Assembly (NCBI GenBank): GCA_027924645.1
Contig: BSBN01001359.1
Span: 11,264,001 to 11,328,000, forward strand
Reading direction: 5' to 3'
Source of the DNA: Cunninghamia lanceolata
Taxonomy: Eukaryota > Streptophyta > Pinopsida > Cupressales > Cupressaceae
Length of the DNA stretch: 64,000 nt
The position numbers and the translations under genes are program-made. The notes under the pieces are model-generated. The model was not told the origin of the DNA, did no database searches, and was given only the letters and a program-made list of their open reading frames with translations. Shown here piece by piece: positions 1-12,269 of the stretch (position 1 is the stretch's first letter; each line of letters opens with the position of its first letter).

Positions 1-1631
1 AAAGCAAGTGAAAATACTCAAAAGAACCCATAACAAGGTGGAGAAGTTTAAAGGATGGAGGTTGCAACACTTTCCAACCTCATAGCCACACTAGTCCAAT
101 GGATTAGGATAATACTATCAAGCATCCACATAATAGTAGATAATCTTATCAAAAGTCACATAAATTTCTAAGGACCATAGTGTTATCCGTATGACTTGAC
201 ACATACTGCTTGTTTCATAAAGCAAAGGGACATGATATAAAAATTGTTGTTACATGGAGCCTAATTAGATTCGGAGGTTAAATTTACCCAACTTTTATCA
301 GCATGGTTTCCCCCCAAATATTTTCCTACTAGTTTTGGCACCTTGAAGTCTAAGTGCATGAAAATCATTCTGAGTTGGCAACCTAATCCAATGACTTGAC
401 ACGGATCCCAAAACCACCTATTGGACCAATAGGATCCTAGGTGCTCACTTCATGCATTATGATTTCTAGGCATCAGTTTGATGCTCCATCACAAGGAAAG
501 TGCACCCACACTTGCAAGTGTTTTTCTTTAGGAACTAGGCACCAGTTGAAGGTTGTAGTTGCCAAGAAGAGTGCCTAGCAAGAGGAAGTCTTTTGGAGTC
601 TCCAAAACACATCAAACACTTGACTAACAACAAGATAACTTTTTCCCAAGTTAGGTGCTTCAAGAGGGAAGTTAAAACATGAATAAGTGCCAACTTGTCT
701 AGGTGCAAACTTCAGCTTGTTGAGGATACACATGGCGCCCAACATTCCTTGGTGATTTCATGAACTTCAAATGCTCAGAACTATTCAAGGAATGCCCAAT
801 GCCCCTTCTTGATGATAGGCACCAAAGTGTGGGTGGAATTGCGCCTTGATGGCATTAGGCACTATCTAGAGTATGCTACTCCATGGAAATGCGCCTTCTT
901 GCTTAGAGTAATTTAAACACTCCAAGGTCTTCAGTGATCAATTCCCCAACTTATGAAATGTCCTCCTTCATTTTAAAACACATTGTAATGCTCCAGAGAG
1001 ATGACTTTACCTAGGTGTCAATATGGTTTAGAAATGCCTCCAAAATGTGCCTTCTCTTTCAGAATGCAAAACAAGGTCCAAAGGTGCTAATAAACTGAAG
1101 CGCTTCTTTGGAAAAGTCCCAGAGGTTAAGATGCGCCTTGTCTTAATGAGGTGCAACTCTTGAGTAAGAAAGCTTGTAAAGTACGCCTAACTTAGTGAAG
1201 AGGTTGATAACTTCTAAACCCTTCCTGGAACTTAGATTACTTCAACTGAAGATCATCTTGCACCAATACATCACCAAACTTTCAATCACAAGATCAATTC
1301 AAACTTAGGCACTCATTAAGAGTCTTTCCAATGTTGGCGCATCTGAGAGGTTGAACTGGCAAGAGATGGCGCCTAGCTTCCTAGACCTTGTTTCAATATG
1401 TTTGAGTTCCAAAGTTGACTCAATGGTATCAAGATGGCGCCGTAGAGTCTTTGGACTAGTTCCTTAGAGTTTCAAAAACATTCTGGCTCCTTGAAAATTC
1501 CTCCTACATGCTTGGGTGCCATTTCAAGGTCCTGGAACCATGATGTAGCACCTTATTGCTCTAGGCGTCCATTCATGATTGTGCAACTTGAGATTGGCAC
1601 CTAGAGTGAATAGGCTTTCATCCTGACTTAA
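1..1631. other. Non-coding stretch without a recognisable gene
   Basis: No open reading frame of note or known domain is visible on either strand. The sequence keeps returning to short words such as GGCACC, GCGCCTT and AGGTGC, so it looks like an old degenerate repeat, possibly the non-coding part of a large retroelement. No boundaries can be placed. Confidence 0.5.
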
Positions 1632-3050
1632 TACACTGCCTCCTTCTAACAATTTTTGGGGCAGCAGAAAACCTTTCACCACGGGCAAATGTCTCAGAGA
1701 TATAAAAAACTGAGAGAGGTTATTGTAGAGGCACTCTACGTGATCGTGTTGCCTTAGATGGAATGTTTCTAAGTGACACGATTTTTGAGTAACATCTCGT
1801 CAAAGATTGCTACCTTTTTGCACTTTGGACTCTTCAGGGATATCATCGGTACAATGTAGCTCGGACTGTTTCGACATGTTTGGGTGAAAAAAAGGACCAT
1901 GCCTAGCGTAAATGTACCCATCTAGACACGTTGGAACAATTAGTTTGGTCGCATCACGAGCAAGACGAAAGTTACACCCCTTTGCAACTTTACACTGCCT
2001 CCTTCTGACGATTTTTGGGGCAGCAGAAAACCTTTCACCATAGGCAAATGCCTCAGAGATATAAAAAATTGAGAGATGTTATTGTAGAGGCACTCTACAT
2101 GATTGCGTTGCCTTAGACAGAATGTTTCTAAGTGACATGATTTTTGAGTAACATCTCATCAAAGATTTCTGCCTTTTGCACTTTGGACTCTTCAGGGATA
2201 TTGTCGGTACAATGTAGCTCGGACTGTTTCGACATGTTTAGGTGAAAAACAGGACCATACCTAGTGTAAATGTACCCATCTAGACATGTTGGAATAGTTA
2301 GTTTGGTCGCATCATGAGCAGGACAAAAGTTACACCCCTTTGCAACTTTACACTGCCTCCTTTTGACGATTTTTGGGGCAGCAGAAAACCTTTCACCATA
2401 GGCAAATGCCTCAGAGATATAAAAAATTGAGAGAGGTTATGTATAGACACTCTATTTGATCACGCTACCTTAGACAGAATGTTTCTAAGTGATACAGTTT
2501 TTGAGTAACATCTCGTCAAAGATTGTTGCCTTTTTGCACTTTGGACTCTTCAAGGATATCATCGGTACAATGTAGCTTGGACTGTTTCGACATGTTTGGG
2601 TGAAAAATAGGACCATGCCTAACATAAATGTACCCATTTGGATGTGTTGGAATAGTCAGTTTGGTTGCATCATGAGCAGGATGAAAGTTACACCCCTTTG
2701 CAACTTTACATTGCCTGCTTCTAATGATTTTTGAGGCAGCATAAAACCTTTCACCACAGGCAAATGCCTTAGAGATATAAAAAACCAAGAGAGGTTATTA
2801 TAGAGGCACTCTACATGATCGCATTCCCTTAGATGAAATGTTTCTAAGTAACATGGTTTTCAAGTAACATCTCGTCAAAGATTGCTGCCTTTTTACACTT
2901 TGGACTCTTCAGGGATATCGTCGGTACAATGTAGCTCAGACTGTTTCAACATGTTTGGGTGAAAAAAAGGACCATGCCTAGCGTAAATGTACCCATCCGG
3001 ATGCGTTGGAACAGTCAGTTTGCTCACATCACGAGCAGGACACCAAAAAT
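1632..3050 (-). repeat. Tandem array, four copies of a ~358-bp unit
   Basis: The landmark TACACTGCCTCC recurs at about 1632, 1991, 2349 and 2707, giving spacings of 359, 358 and 358 bases. The fourth copy is cut short near 3050. Copies differ by scattered substitutions, mostly transitions. On the minus strand each copy keeps an open stretch of about 50 codons containing a GYIY-R-GP motif followed by CTD and PEESKV; it covers 2516-2788 and 2893-3087 in the last two copies. The sequence AGCAGGACACCAAAAATGC at the array's right end recurs near 3635, so a related piece lies outside. I do not recognise the peptide. Confidence 0.85.
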
Positions 3051-3790
3051 GCAAAAGTTGCTTTGTGCAACTTGACAACATTGACACTTTTTTGCAACAT
3101 GACTCAAAGACTCAAACTAACCCCAAATGACTCAAAGTGACTTAAAATCACCTTGATTTTGGCACCCAATGTACATTATAGAGGTTGAGGTGCTCCTTAT
3201 CATTCAAACATCTTAGATGAGCGCATAGGAAAGGAAAAAGCTCTAAGTTTCATCATCATGAGCGCCTAATATCAAGAGACTTTAATGGCTCAAACCTTAG
3301 CATGGAGTCCTAAGGTGCATTTCATGTCTCCTTTCATCCATTTTGGTGCCCTTATGTAGATTTTTCAACTTGATTTGGCGCCCTATATGTGAAGGAAGAT
3401 CTAAAGGCATGAAAGTGGATGTCGTTTTGCAAGAGTTTGGATCATCAAAATTGAAAGAAATAAGTCTATTAAGCTTGGGTGCCCTTGGTCTTCTTTTCAT
3501 TCATTATGAATGCCCTGGAAGAATGGTATATAGGTCATCATCATGATTGGGCACCCTGGATCTAGAGTGTTGGAGAGATCATCAAATGGTGTCTAGAGGA
3601 AGTAGGGTGAGTTATGAGTTTGGTCGCATTAGGAGCAGGACACCAAAAATGCATAACATGATGATGTAAAAATGTGTATATGTGTAAAAATGCAGGAGAA
3701 AATAAAAAAAAGACAAACCTTACAAATTAATGTGCATACTTACAACTCAATGTAATATGACTTTACAAAATCAATGTGAATACTTACAAA
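3051..3790. other. Spacer between tandem array and transposase pseudogene
   Basis: No gene is recognisable. The stretch holds GGCGCC/GGTGCC words like those in 1-1631 and, near 3619-3655, a second copy of the right end of the tandem repeat. It may be the 3' non-coding part of the transposon to its right, but no terminal repeat could be placed. Confidence 0.4.
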
Positions 3791-6508
3791 TTAATCCAAT
3801 GAACCATCCGGGTCTGCTCTACTCTTTATTGTGTCAAGTATTGCTTCATGGTCAGACTCACACACCTTCCACAAGATTTTGTTCAAAGGTCTACCCTGAT
3901 ACTTTATCAAATAAACATTGGATGCCACGACAAGGTTCGAGTAATGAAGAATCTTTCGATGCATGTCAAAGTCCTGAAATAGCCAAATATTAACACTCTT
4001 ATGTGGGTACCTTCTAAGCCATGTTCCAATAATAGCCACTGAGCTTGTAGGGTATTCGATGTTTTCTCCATCTGTAACAGGGGCCTCCAATTTCTTTTTG
4101 GCCTCAACACAACGATATAAGTAATAATCTGTTCCCTTTTCATTATCTTCATCTGCAATAACTGCATATACGTGCCCTACATTGATGTGTAGCAAATTAG
4201 ATGAAATTAGTCAACATTACAAAAACACTACAAAGTAAGATGACATTACCTGGTTGAACTAGATGAAATTAGATGCATATACATGCCCTATATTACCTGG
4301 TTGAACTAAATCTGATATGTGGTCAAAGTCAACTAATGATTCCATCTGTGTTAGTTCCAGTGCCACCGGGGGTCGATACGTGTCAAGTGGGCTAAGATAA
4401 CTTAACTGCCATTCGTCAACCCACTCCTTTGACTCGCACTCATCCCAAACTTGAATTGTACAGGAAGAACAAAAGCATGACATCTTTCGTGTATGGATAC
4501 TCCATGAACTTGCAATTGAGCTTCTGAAAGAGTGCATCTCATTTGATCCTGTCAGTGTACAACAATCCTCATATGGTGCAATGTTAGTATCATCTATCAA
4601 CCAAAAAAATCTATGAACTAAAGACTTACCTTCATTATCTGGACCCATGGAAGCATTACACCACTCGACAATCAATTTTGCATCTGTCAACTTTGCATTG
4701 TCTTTATACTTTAACTCTTCTCATGCTATGGCTCTTTTGATACATGCTCCTGCACCATCATGCTCCCCCTTTCCATGCCCGGCCTCACAAAAGTTCCACA
4801 TATGTTGAATACTTGTAAAATTATGCCTCCTACTTAGCCAATAGAAATTCTGCGAGTTCTTGAATTGTGACGCACAGTTATCAAACCATATGATATGTTG
4901 ACTGAATGATATGCCTCTTCTAGCCAAATAATTGTAGAACACCTGAAAGAAACCTTGTACGAACTTCGTAGAATGCGTGCAATCACCACTAATATAGAAA
5001 TTATACTCCCTTATGATCTTTTTGTCATCCTCTGTACTATCACTGGCATGAATGAATGCAATGTGCACAAATATAGAAACCTGTGTGGAGTTGTAATATT
5101 GTGATTGCACCTCACGCTGTGGCTATAGATTGTAGTTCTCTGCAAAGTCAATGACTAAAACAATGCTACCAACTGGAAATGTGTCCTTGCATAACTTGAA
5201 TTGCAAGTCCAACCATCGAGCTCTATGGGCATGTCTTGCATACTCATACACTATGCTGTCACGAAATATAGGCATAAACTGATACACTAGAATCTTTTCA
5301 ATAACCAATTCACACCTCTTTGCTTCTTTACCATCTTTTGTATTGTATGCCACTGTTTTATACTTGCCAAACTCTACTAGTTCGTTTCCAACCGCATGTG
5401 TTCTTTCCATATGTTCACATATTGGCAAATGTTGCAAGCCACCGCAACAATGACATGTGCCATCCAAGCATAATTTCTTGTAGAATATTTGACCTTCCTC
5501 TCTTTCACATAATGATCTCAATGCTTCAACAATTGGTTTATCTTTCCGTGGTAGTCTCCTCGAGAACGCCCATAATTCATTGGCATTAGTGTCCTCAATT
5601 CTTTGGCATCTTCCAATGGCTCTTGATAAAGTTTTCCTATTAATTCTCAATTTTTGACTCGTCTTTCTAATGAGATGAGCTTTCCTCATTTGACTATTTA
5701 CTATAGTCGATGTAATCACATGCCGTGTTGTATTACTATCTTTTGTGCATGAGGTGTTACCCACACTCTCATACGCACTCATTAGATTCTTGACAATAGA
5801 TTTTTCACTTGAATCCTCTGATGTTCTCAACCCAAGAATCTTCATGATAGACCTATACTTTATACTTCGCATCATTTCAACGAATAGTTGACATCTTGTA
5901 GTCTCATTTAACTTTTTAAAGAACAATCTCCAAATCTTATTAGCATATCTTCTACAAGTGCGTTTTGAAATCTTACCTTCCATTAGCTGCAAAATATTCT
6001 CATCAATATCAATCAAATACTTTGGCTTTCTATGCAAAATTCTAGGTGGTGTTAAGTTAGGTAAATTCATCTCAACATTAGGAATTTCATCAATATTTAA
6101 ATGAGATGGGTTAGATGGCATACCTTCAATTGAAGATGGAATAGATGACATACCTTGAGGTTGAGGTGGGAACGATGGCGTACCTCCTTCATCACATGTG
6201 AGTGATGATGTACTCTCAACTTAAGATGTGGTAGATGGTGTCCCTACATGTTGACTTGCGGTAGAGGATGTGTCTCCAACTATGGTATTCAAATCTCTCA
6301 TACCACGAAGTTTTTGCATTCGTTTGTTTTGTTCCGCCAATACCATATCTCTTTGTGATGGTTGTGCTTCCTCTTTAATTGGTATGTCTTCATTTATTGT
6401 GTCTAATTTCCTCTTCTCACGAAGTTCCCTCATAGCCACTGCTTTCTTTGCATTCTTAGCTTCTATCTCTTCCTGTGTTGGTTTAATTCTTGATCGTTTC
6501 CTCGGCAT
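3791..6508 (-). pseudogene. DDE-like transposase, three exons, three nonsense mutations
   Basis: The reading frame starts at 6508 with a basic Lys/Arg-rich N-terminus (MPRKRSRIKP). A helical basic region, a Cys/His cluster (CHCCGGLQHLPICEH, about 5460-5420) and a catalytic-looking core follow. The core has VLVIDFAENY (near 5150), IIWFDNCASQFKN (near 4870) and CEAGHGKGEHDG (near 4775), which suggests a D-D-E triad (inference). A second Cys cluster, SCFCSSC (near 4475), and a C-terminal domain ending at 3791 complete it. Introns are inferred at 4549-4629 (GTAAGT donor, CAG acceptor) and 4177-4296 (GTAATA donor, TAG acceptor); removing both joins the frame exactly. Stops at 6221 (TAA), 5123 (TAG) and 4721 (TGA) lie in the same frame, and each is one C-to-T change from Gln or Arg. 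Similar D...ENY / D-CASQFK / HGKG-DG proteins occur in animals and other eukaryotes; I cannot give the superfamily name. No terminal inverted repeats or target duplication were found. Confidence 0.75.
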
Positions 6509-7287
6509 GATGGAGAATTTGTCTGTAGCATGATAAAGAGACCAATATTAGTTCCTAAGAAATGAATACAAGATAATAGTGGGATTGTATTTTTATTATG
6601 TTGTAAGGATTTATTCTTGTATAGTTTGACATCATGGTATGTTAAGGTCTATTTATTACACATAATTATTAAAGACCCCAAGTGTAGAAAATATACATGG
6701 CATCATGTGAGATTGTAGGCTGCTTTCTTGATTGGGAATGTGTCTATTTTAAACATGTATGATAAAGTAATTCAATCTGAAATAAGGAAAATGTAAAGAA
6801 CATGCATGTAAAGATTTGACATACCTAAAAAATGAAGATTCGAATGGAGAGAGTACCCAATTATGTAGTGTTTTTTTCTTCTTGCATCAAACTCCTCAAC
6901 AATTTGAGTTTTTCACCACTTGCTTCCTTTTCAATGTTAAATTGAATAACACTCAAATATAATTACTAACAACAATACTATTAACTAATCTATGATGTTA
7001 AATTCCTAAAATTAAATCACAATTAACATTGCAACACTACAAAAATTGAAACTTGAATAGATATATATCAAACTTGGTGTGAAAACTATGTTATTTCCTC
7101 CTTCTCAAGTTGGCAAAGTAGAAAAGGTGGTGGAAAGATCATGCAAAGGTGGTACAATGTCTCAAATGTGCATGTGAACTTCCCAATAGCATGAAAGCAC
7201 TTCTTTTTTGTCAGAGCACGCGCAGAATCAGTATGAAAGTAGAGCATGTGGTTCTAGATCACGGGGGTCAACACTTTTTTACCATTT
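6509..7287. other. AT-rich non-coding flank of the transposase pseudogene
   Basis: There is no gene in this stretch. It would hold the promoter and 5' end of the transposon that carries the transposase, but no clear TATA box or terminal inverted repeat can be assigned. Confidence 0.4.
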
Positions 7288-7345
7288 CTATAGCAAGATA
7301 AAATGTGAGCGTGTTATAACGCGCTCGCATTTTGTCCTGCTATAG
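7288..7345. repeat. 58-bp imperfect palindrome left of telomere-like array
   Basis: The sequence reads as its own reverse complement around a TTA/TAA centre at 7316/7317, with arms beginning CTATAGCA. The few arm mismatches are all transitions. The core GTTATAACGCGCTCGC is shared with the palindrome at 9991-10028. Confidence 0.9.
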
Positions 7346-7544
7346 ATTGATCACATCCTTTCCATTGATCACATCTCTTTCCAAACCTTCCCCTTCAGAC
7401 TTGAATGACCACAAGGTTTTTGAGGGAGAACTTTTCCTGTTTCTTGCAAGAGCTTGCCAGATGCTTTGCCATATGATAGGCATAACAATGAAGGGGCAAG
7501 CCCTCATAATCAAGTTCTTGATAGAAAATGCCCTCATAATCAAC

Positions 7545-9952
7545 CCTAAACCCTATCCCTAAACCCTCAACACTATACCTTAAACCCTATTCCCTCAGCC
7601 CTCAACCCTAAACCTTATCCCTAAACCCTAATCCCTCAACCCTCAACCCTAATCCGTCATTCCTTAACTCTAATCCCTCATCCCTAAACCCTAAATGCTA
7701 TCCCTATTCCTAAACCCTCAACAAACTTGATACTATACCTTAAACCCTAATCCTTTATCCCTAAACCCTCCAACCCTATCCCTAATCCTTATACCATCCA
7801 CACTCTACTTTAACCCTAATCCCTTGACCCTCAACCCTATCCCTAAACCCTTGACCCTCGAATCTCAACCCTCAACCCTCGATGTCAAACCCTAATCCCT
7901 CAACCCTTAACTCTGATCCCTCGACCCTCAACCCTATCCCTAAACCCTAAACCCTCAACCCTTCACTCTAATACCTCAACCCTAAACCCTATCCCTAAAT
8001 CCTCAACACTATACCTTAAAACCTAATCCCTCAACCCTCAACCCTAAACCTTATCCCTAAACCCTAATCCCTCAACCCTCAACCCTAATCCGTCATCCCT
8101 CAACTCTAATCCCTCATCCCTAAACCCTAAATGCTATCCCTATTCCTAAACCCTCAACAGACTCAATACTATACCTTAAACCCTAATCCCTTATCCCTAA
8201 ACCCTCCAACCCTATCCCTAATCCTTATACCCTCCACACTCTACTTTAACCCTAATCCCTCGACCCTCAACCCTATCCCTAAACCCTTGACCCTCGAACC
8301 TCAACCCTCAACCCTCAACCCTCAATGTCAAACCCTAATCCCTCAACCCTTAACTCTGATCCCTCGACCCTCGACCCTATCCCTAAACCCTCAACCCTTA
8401 ATGTCAAATCCTAATCCCTCAACCCTTCACCCTAATCCCTCAACCCTAAACCCTATCCCTAAACCCTCAACACCATACCTTAAACCCTAATCCCTCAGCC
8501 CTCAACCCTAAACCTTATCCCTAAACCCTAATCCCTCAACCCTCAACCCTAATCCATCATCCCTCAACTCTAATCCCTCATCCCTAAACCCTAAATGCTA
8601 TCCCTATTCCTAAACCCTCAACAGACTTGATACTATACCTTAAACCCTAATCCCTTATCCCTAAACCCTCCAACCCTATCCCTAATCCTTATACCCTCCA
8701 CACTCTACTTTAACCCTAATCCCTCGACCCTCAACCCTATCCCTAAACCCTTGACCCTCGAACCTCAACCCTCAACCCTCAATGTCAAACCCTAATCCCT
8801 CAACCCTTAACTCTAATCCCTTGACCCTCAACCCTATCCCTAAACCCTAAACCCTAAATGCTCAACCCTCAACGTCAAATCCTAATCCCTCAACCCTTCA
8901 TTCTAATCCCTCAACCCTAAACCCTATCCCTAAACCCTCAACACCATACCTTAAACCCTAATCCCTCAGCCCTCAACCCTAAACCTTATCCCTAAACCCT
9001 AATCCCTCAACCATCAACCCTAATCTGTCATCCCTTAACTCTAATCCCTCATCCCTAAACCCTAAATGCTATCCCTATTCCTAAACCCTCAATAGACTCG
9101 ATACTATACCTTAAACCCTAATCCCTTATCCCTAAACTCTCTGACCCTATCCCCAATCCTTATACCCTCCACACTCTACTTTAACCGTAATCCCTCGACC
9201 CTCAACCCTATCCCTAAACCCTTGACCCTCGAACCTCAACCCTCAACCCTCCATGTCAAACCCTAATCCCTTAACTCTGATCCCTTGACCCTCAACCCTA
9301 TCCCTAAACCCTCAACCCTCAACGTCAAATCCTAATCCCTCAACCCTAAACCCTCAACACTATACCTTAAACCCTAATCCCTAATCCTTCAACCCTAAAC
9401 CTTATCCCTAAACCCTAATCCCTCAACCCTCAACCCTAATCCGTCATCCCTCAACTCTAATCCCTCATCCCTAAACCCTAGATGCTATCCCTATTCCTAA
9501 ACCCTCAACAGACTCGATACTATACCTTAAACCCTAATCCCTTATACCTAAACCCTCCAACCCTATCCCTAATCCTTATACCCTCCACACTCTACTTTAA
9601 CCCTAATCCCTCAACCCTCAACCCTATCCCTAAACCCTTGACCCTCGAACCTCAACCCTCAACCCTCAACGTCAAACCCTAATCCCTCAACCCTTAACTC
9701 TGATCCCTCGACCCTCAACCCTTAACCCTAATCCCTCAACACTATACCTTAAACCCTAACCCTAAACCTTATCCCTAAACCCTAATCCCTCAACCCTAAT
9801 CTGTCATTTGTCATCCCTCAACTCTAATCCCTCATCCCTAAACCCTAAACGCCATCCCTATTCCTAGACCCTCAACGGGCTCGATACTATACCTTAAACC
9901 TTAATCCCTTATCCCTAAACCCTCCAACCCTATCCCTTATTCCTTAACCCTC
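7545..9952. repeat. Degenerate interstitial telomere-like array (CCCTAAA variants)
   Basis: About 2.4 kb built almost wholly from seven-base words related to the plant telomere unit CCCTAAA, with CCCTAAT, CCCTCAA, CCCTATC and CCCTTGA variants mixed in. It has a higher-order structure: the landmark ATGCTATCCCTATTCCTAAA recurs near 7693, 8128, 8593, 9063 and 9479, with a diverged copy at 9848. Spacings are about 435, 465, 470, 416 and 369 bases. The C-rich strand is on the plus strand throughout. Long frames here translate only to low-complexity Leu/Asn/Pro/Ser/Thr repeats and are not genes. Confidence 0.95.
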
Positions 9953-9990
9953 ATGATTAATAGCCTTGAACATAAAAAAATTTAAGGGGA

Positions 9991-10028
9991 ACATAATGCG
10001 AGCGCGTTATAACGCGCTCGCATTATGT
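9991..10028. repeat. 38-bp perfect palindrome right of telomere-like array
   Basis: Perfect self-complementarity around 10009/10010, with arms ACATAATGCGAGCGCGTTA. The GC-rich core stands out from the AT-rich surroundings and matches the core of the palindrome at 7288-7345 on the other side of the array. Confidence 0.95.
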
Positions 10029-10069
10029 CAAACATGACAAACAACAGACTTATGGGAAAGGAAAAATGC

Positions 10070-10107
10070 AAAGCAAAACATAACATGCTCGCGTTATGTC
10101 TTGCTTT
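10070..10107. repeat. Third related inverted repeat
   Basis: Arms AAAGCAAAACATAAC and GTTATGTCTTGCTTT (one mismatch) enclose ATGCTCGC, which is half of the core of the two larger palindromes. A further small hairpin (arms AATCCCAAGC / GCTTGGGATT) follows at about 10108-10132. Confidence 0.75.
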
Positions 10108-10132
10108 GGGAATCCCAAGCCTTGGGCTTGGG

Positions 10133-11948
10133 ATTTGCTTTGGATTTCCAACCCAAAGGCTTGGAGTGCCTTATGAACAGTCACAGACGTGTTTTTCCAT
10201 ATTCTTCAAGATTTCACATAATTTCGTTCGTGCTAACCCTCAGATTTGCACGTGTTTCAAGGTTGAACAAATCAAACACTTGGGTAATGTTAGGCTTTCT
10301 CTTAGCTATTTGACGATGTGATTTTTTTCACATTTTAACAATGTTAAGCCTTTCATCTTTAATTTATTTTGTTTGTGTGTCTGTTTCTGGGCAAAAACCA
10401 CTGTTTGGTCTTTTTTTCATTGTAAATTAACTATTCATTCAAATTTTAAAAAAATTACATATTTAGAAACTAGACTCCATTCTACAAATATTAAAAAAAG
10501 AAAAAAATGATTTTCAATTAGTTTTCAAAATTTATAGGGGTAGCACAGCCAAAATTCTATTTTTTAGGATGTGTCCACTTTGAAAATTAGTAAAAAATCA
10601 AATATTCATCAAAAAATTATTAGAAAAATTACACATAAACTACATGCTATTAGCTAATTTCTCACCAAAGCGATTTTAAAAATACAAAAAAAAGTTGAAC
10701 TTTTGAGGGAGCCACAAAACATGCTATGTTATGTTTTTTTGACAGAAACAACACCAATTTTTGTGGCTCTCTCTTTTGAACCCCTTAATCTATGCCATTT
10801 TCAAAAAAAAAATAGTAGTTTAGAAAGTAGACTCAAAGCACTACGAACATTGTTGTGGTTGCATCTCCAAATTTTGAGTGTAACTATGCTCAATTTCTCA
10901 TCCAAGGCCAGTATTTCCTAATTTCAGAAAAAAAAGTGGCCACTTAAGACCCCTTTTTGGCCCCCCATCTTCTTGCACTTACCCTTCATAAACATGGGCC
11001 ACATATATATGATTATAGCATCCGTCTGAATCATTCATGGGCTCCCTCAGGCTTTCTGGATGTGAAGACTATCATGGATACAAATGGACCATATGTAAAT
11101 GACTTACAATTCAGGGTCGACATCAAACCAACTTTACAGTATGGATTCAGTGGCTTCTTGACAATATTCACCAATCTTCTTTGTCTATACTTAAATAACT
11201 TTTGATTTGACTAGAAAATCCCAAGAAGTTCCAACCTTTGTTGCATTTTTAGTCCCATAGACCTAATTTGAAATAGGCTGCGAGCTATTTTTTCTTATGA
11301 ATATTTAATTTATTGTTGTTTTTTCATGTTTCTTGGGTTTCTCATTTTGATCAACGATTATATTTTATTTGAATCGTCACTACAAATTATATTGTACTCA
11401 AACGTTAAATGTGTTTTTGTAGGTTCTCACTTGGAATATATTGAAAGATTTTTTCTTAATGTTTGGAGTTCTTTTATTGCTAATTTCATGTATTTTGATG
11501 GGTTTGTATGCATAACAGCTACAACAAGTTTTGGATTCATTTATAATATTTGTTGCACAATGAAATGGAAGCTCTAATTTCTATGACAAAATAGAAAAAG
11601 GAGGTGACTTAGATATTCATCAAACCCAAAGTCACTTGGAGAACAATCGTACAAAAGAAAACCATTAGATGTTTGGTATGCTTGAAGAGAACTCTAAGCA
11701 GGATTTTCCTTGGACATTGTTTAGACCATCAAATATTAGTTTTGTACCTTTTCCAACTCGTGAATATACAGATGATGAATTCTAATCTATTGTCAAAGAA
11801 GTGATGGGAGTATTGTAAGGATTACTTCTATGTCTTATGTTAAGTTGTTATAGATCTGATTAGTGATACTTAGTTATTTGTCAATGCCACAGAAGAATAA
11901 TATGGTTTTGCTTGTAGCAGTTGAGTTGAAGGCTAGTGTAAATTTTAG
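10133..11948. other. AT-rich intergenic sequence without a recognised gene
   Basis: It contains poly-A/T runs and short open frames (for example 10957-11205 plus) with no family resemblance I can see. The part after about 11620 may hold lost 5' exons of the RRM gene downstream, but no domain supports this. Confidence 0.4.
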
Positions 11949-12213
11949 TCTGCAATGATTGCAGGATATGCACAAAATGGATTTGTTGAAAAGGCTTTAG
12001 AAATTTGAAAGCAAATACAATTAGCTAGAGTAAAGCCAAATTCCACAACCTTTGCCAGCATCCTCCTTGCATGTGTCAAAATGGGAGCTTTGGAATAGGG
12101 TATGGACATCCATCAAAACATAAAGGATAGAGGAATTTTGTTAGATGTTGTAGTTGCAACTGCCCTATTAGACATGTATGCAAAATGTGGAAGCATAGAC
12201 AAGGCACGTAAAT
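11949..12213 (+). pseudogene. Pentatricopeptide repeat (PPR) protein fragment
   Basis: The plus-strand frame gives consecutive PPR motifs typical of plant organelle RNA-editing or processing factors: MIAGYAQNG, then KPNSTTFASILLAC, then LDMYAKCGSIDKAR. About two repeats are present, against ten or more in a whole protein. Two in-frame stops interrupt it (TGA after the first motif, TAG before GMDIHQ). No start codon, no targeting region and no C-terminal E/DYW part is visible, so it is a relic piece. The identification is firm because the motif spacing fits PLS-type PPRs. Confidence 0.88.
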
Positions 12214-12269
12214 TATCCTCAATAGAGAAGAAGTTATCTATGGTTGGTCTCTATTCACTCATATTTTAG

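Noticed and set aside
8131..8490. 119-codon open frame in the telomere-like array (also 9482-9682)
   Set aside because: It is a translation of the CCCTAAA-type repeat, with no complexity and identical readings in each higher-order unit.
10957..11205. 82-codon plus-strand frame
   Set aside because: No family resemblance, no splice or promoter context, and the length is expected by chance.
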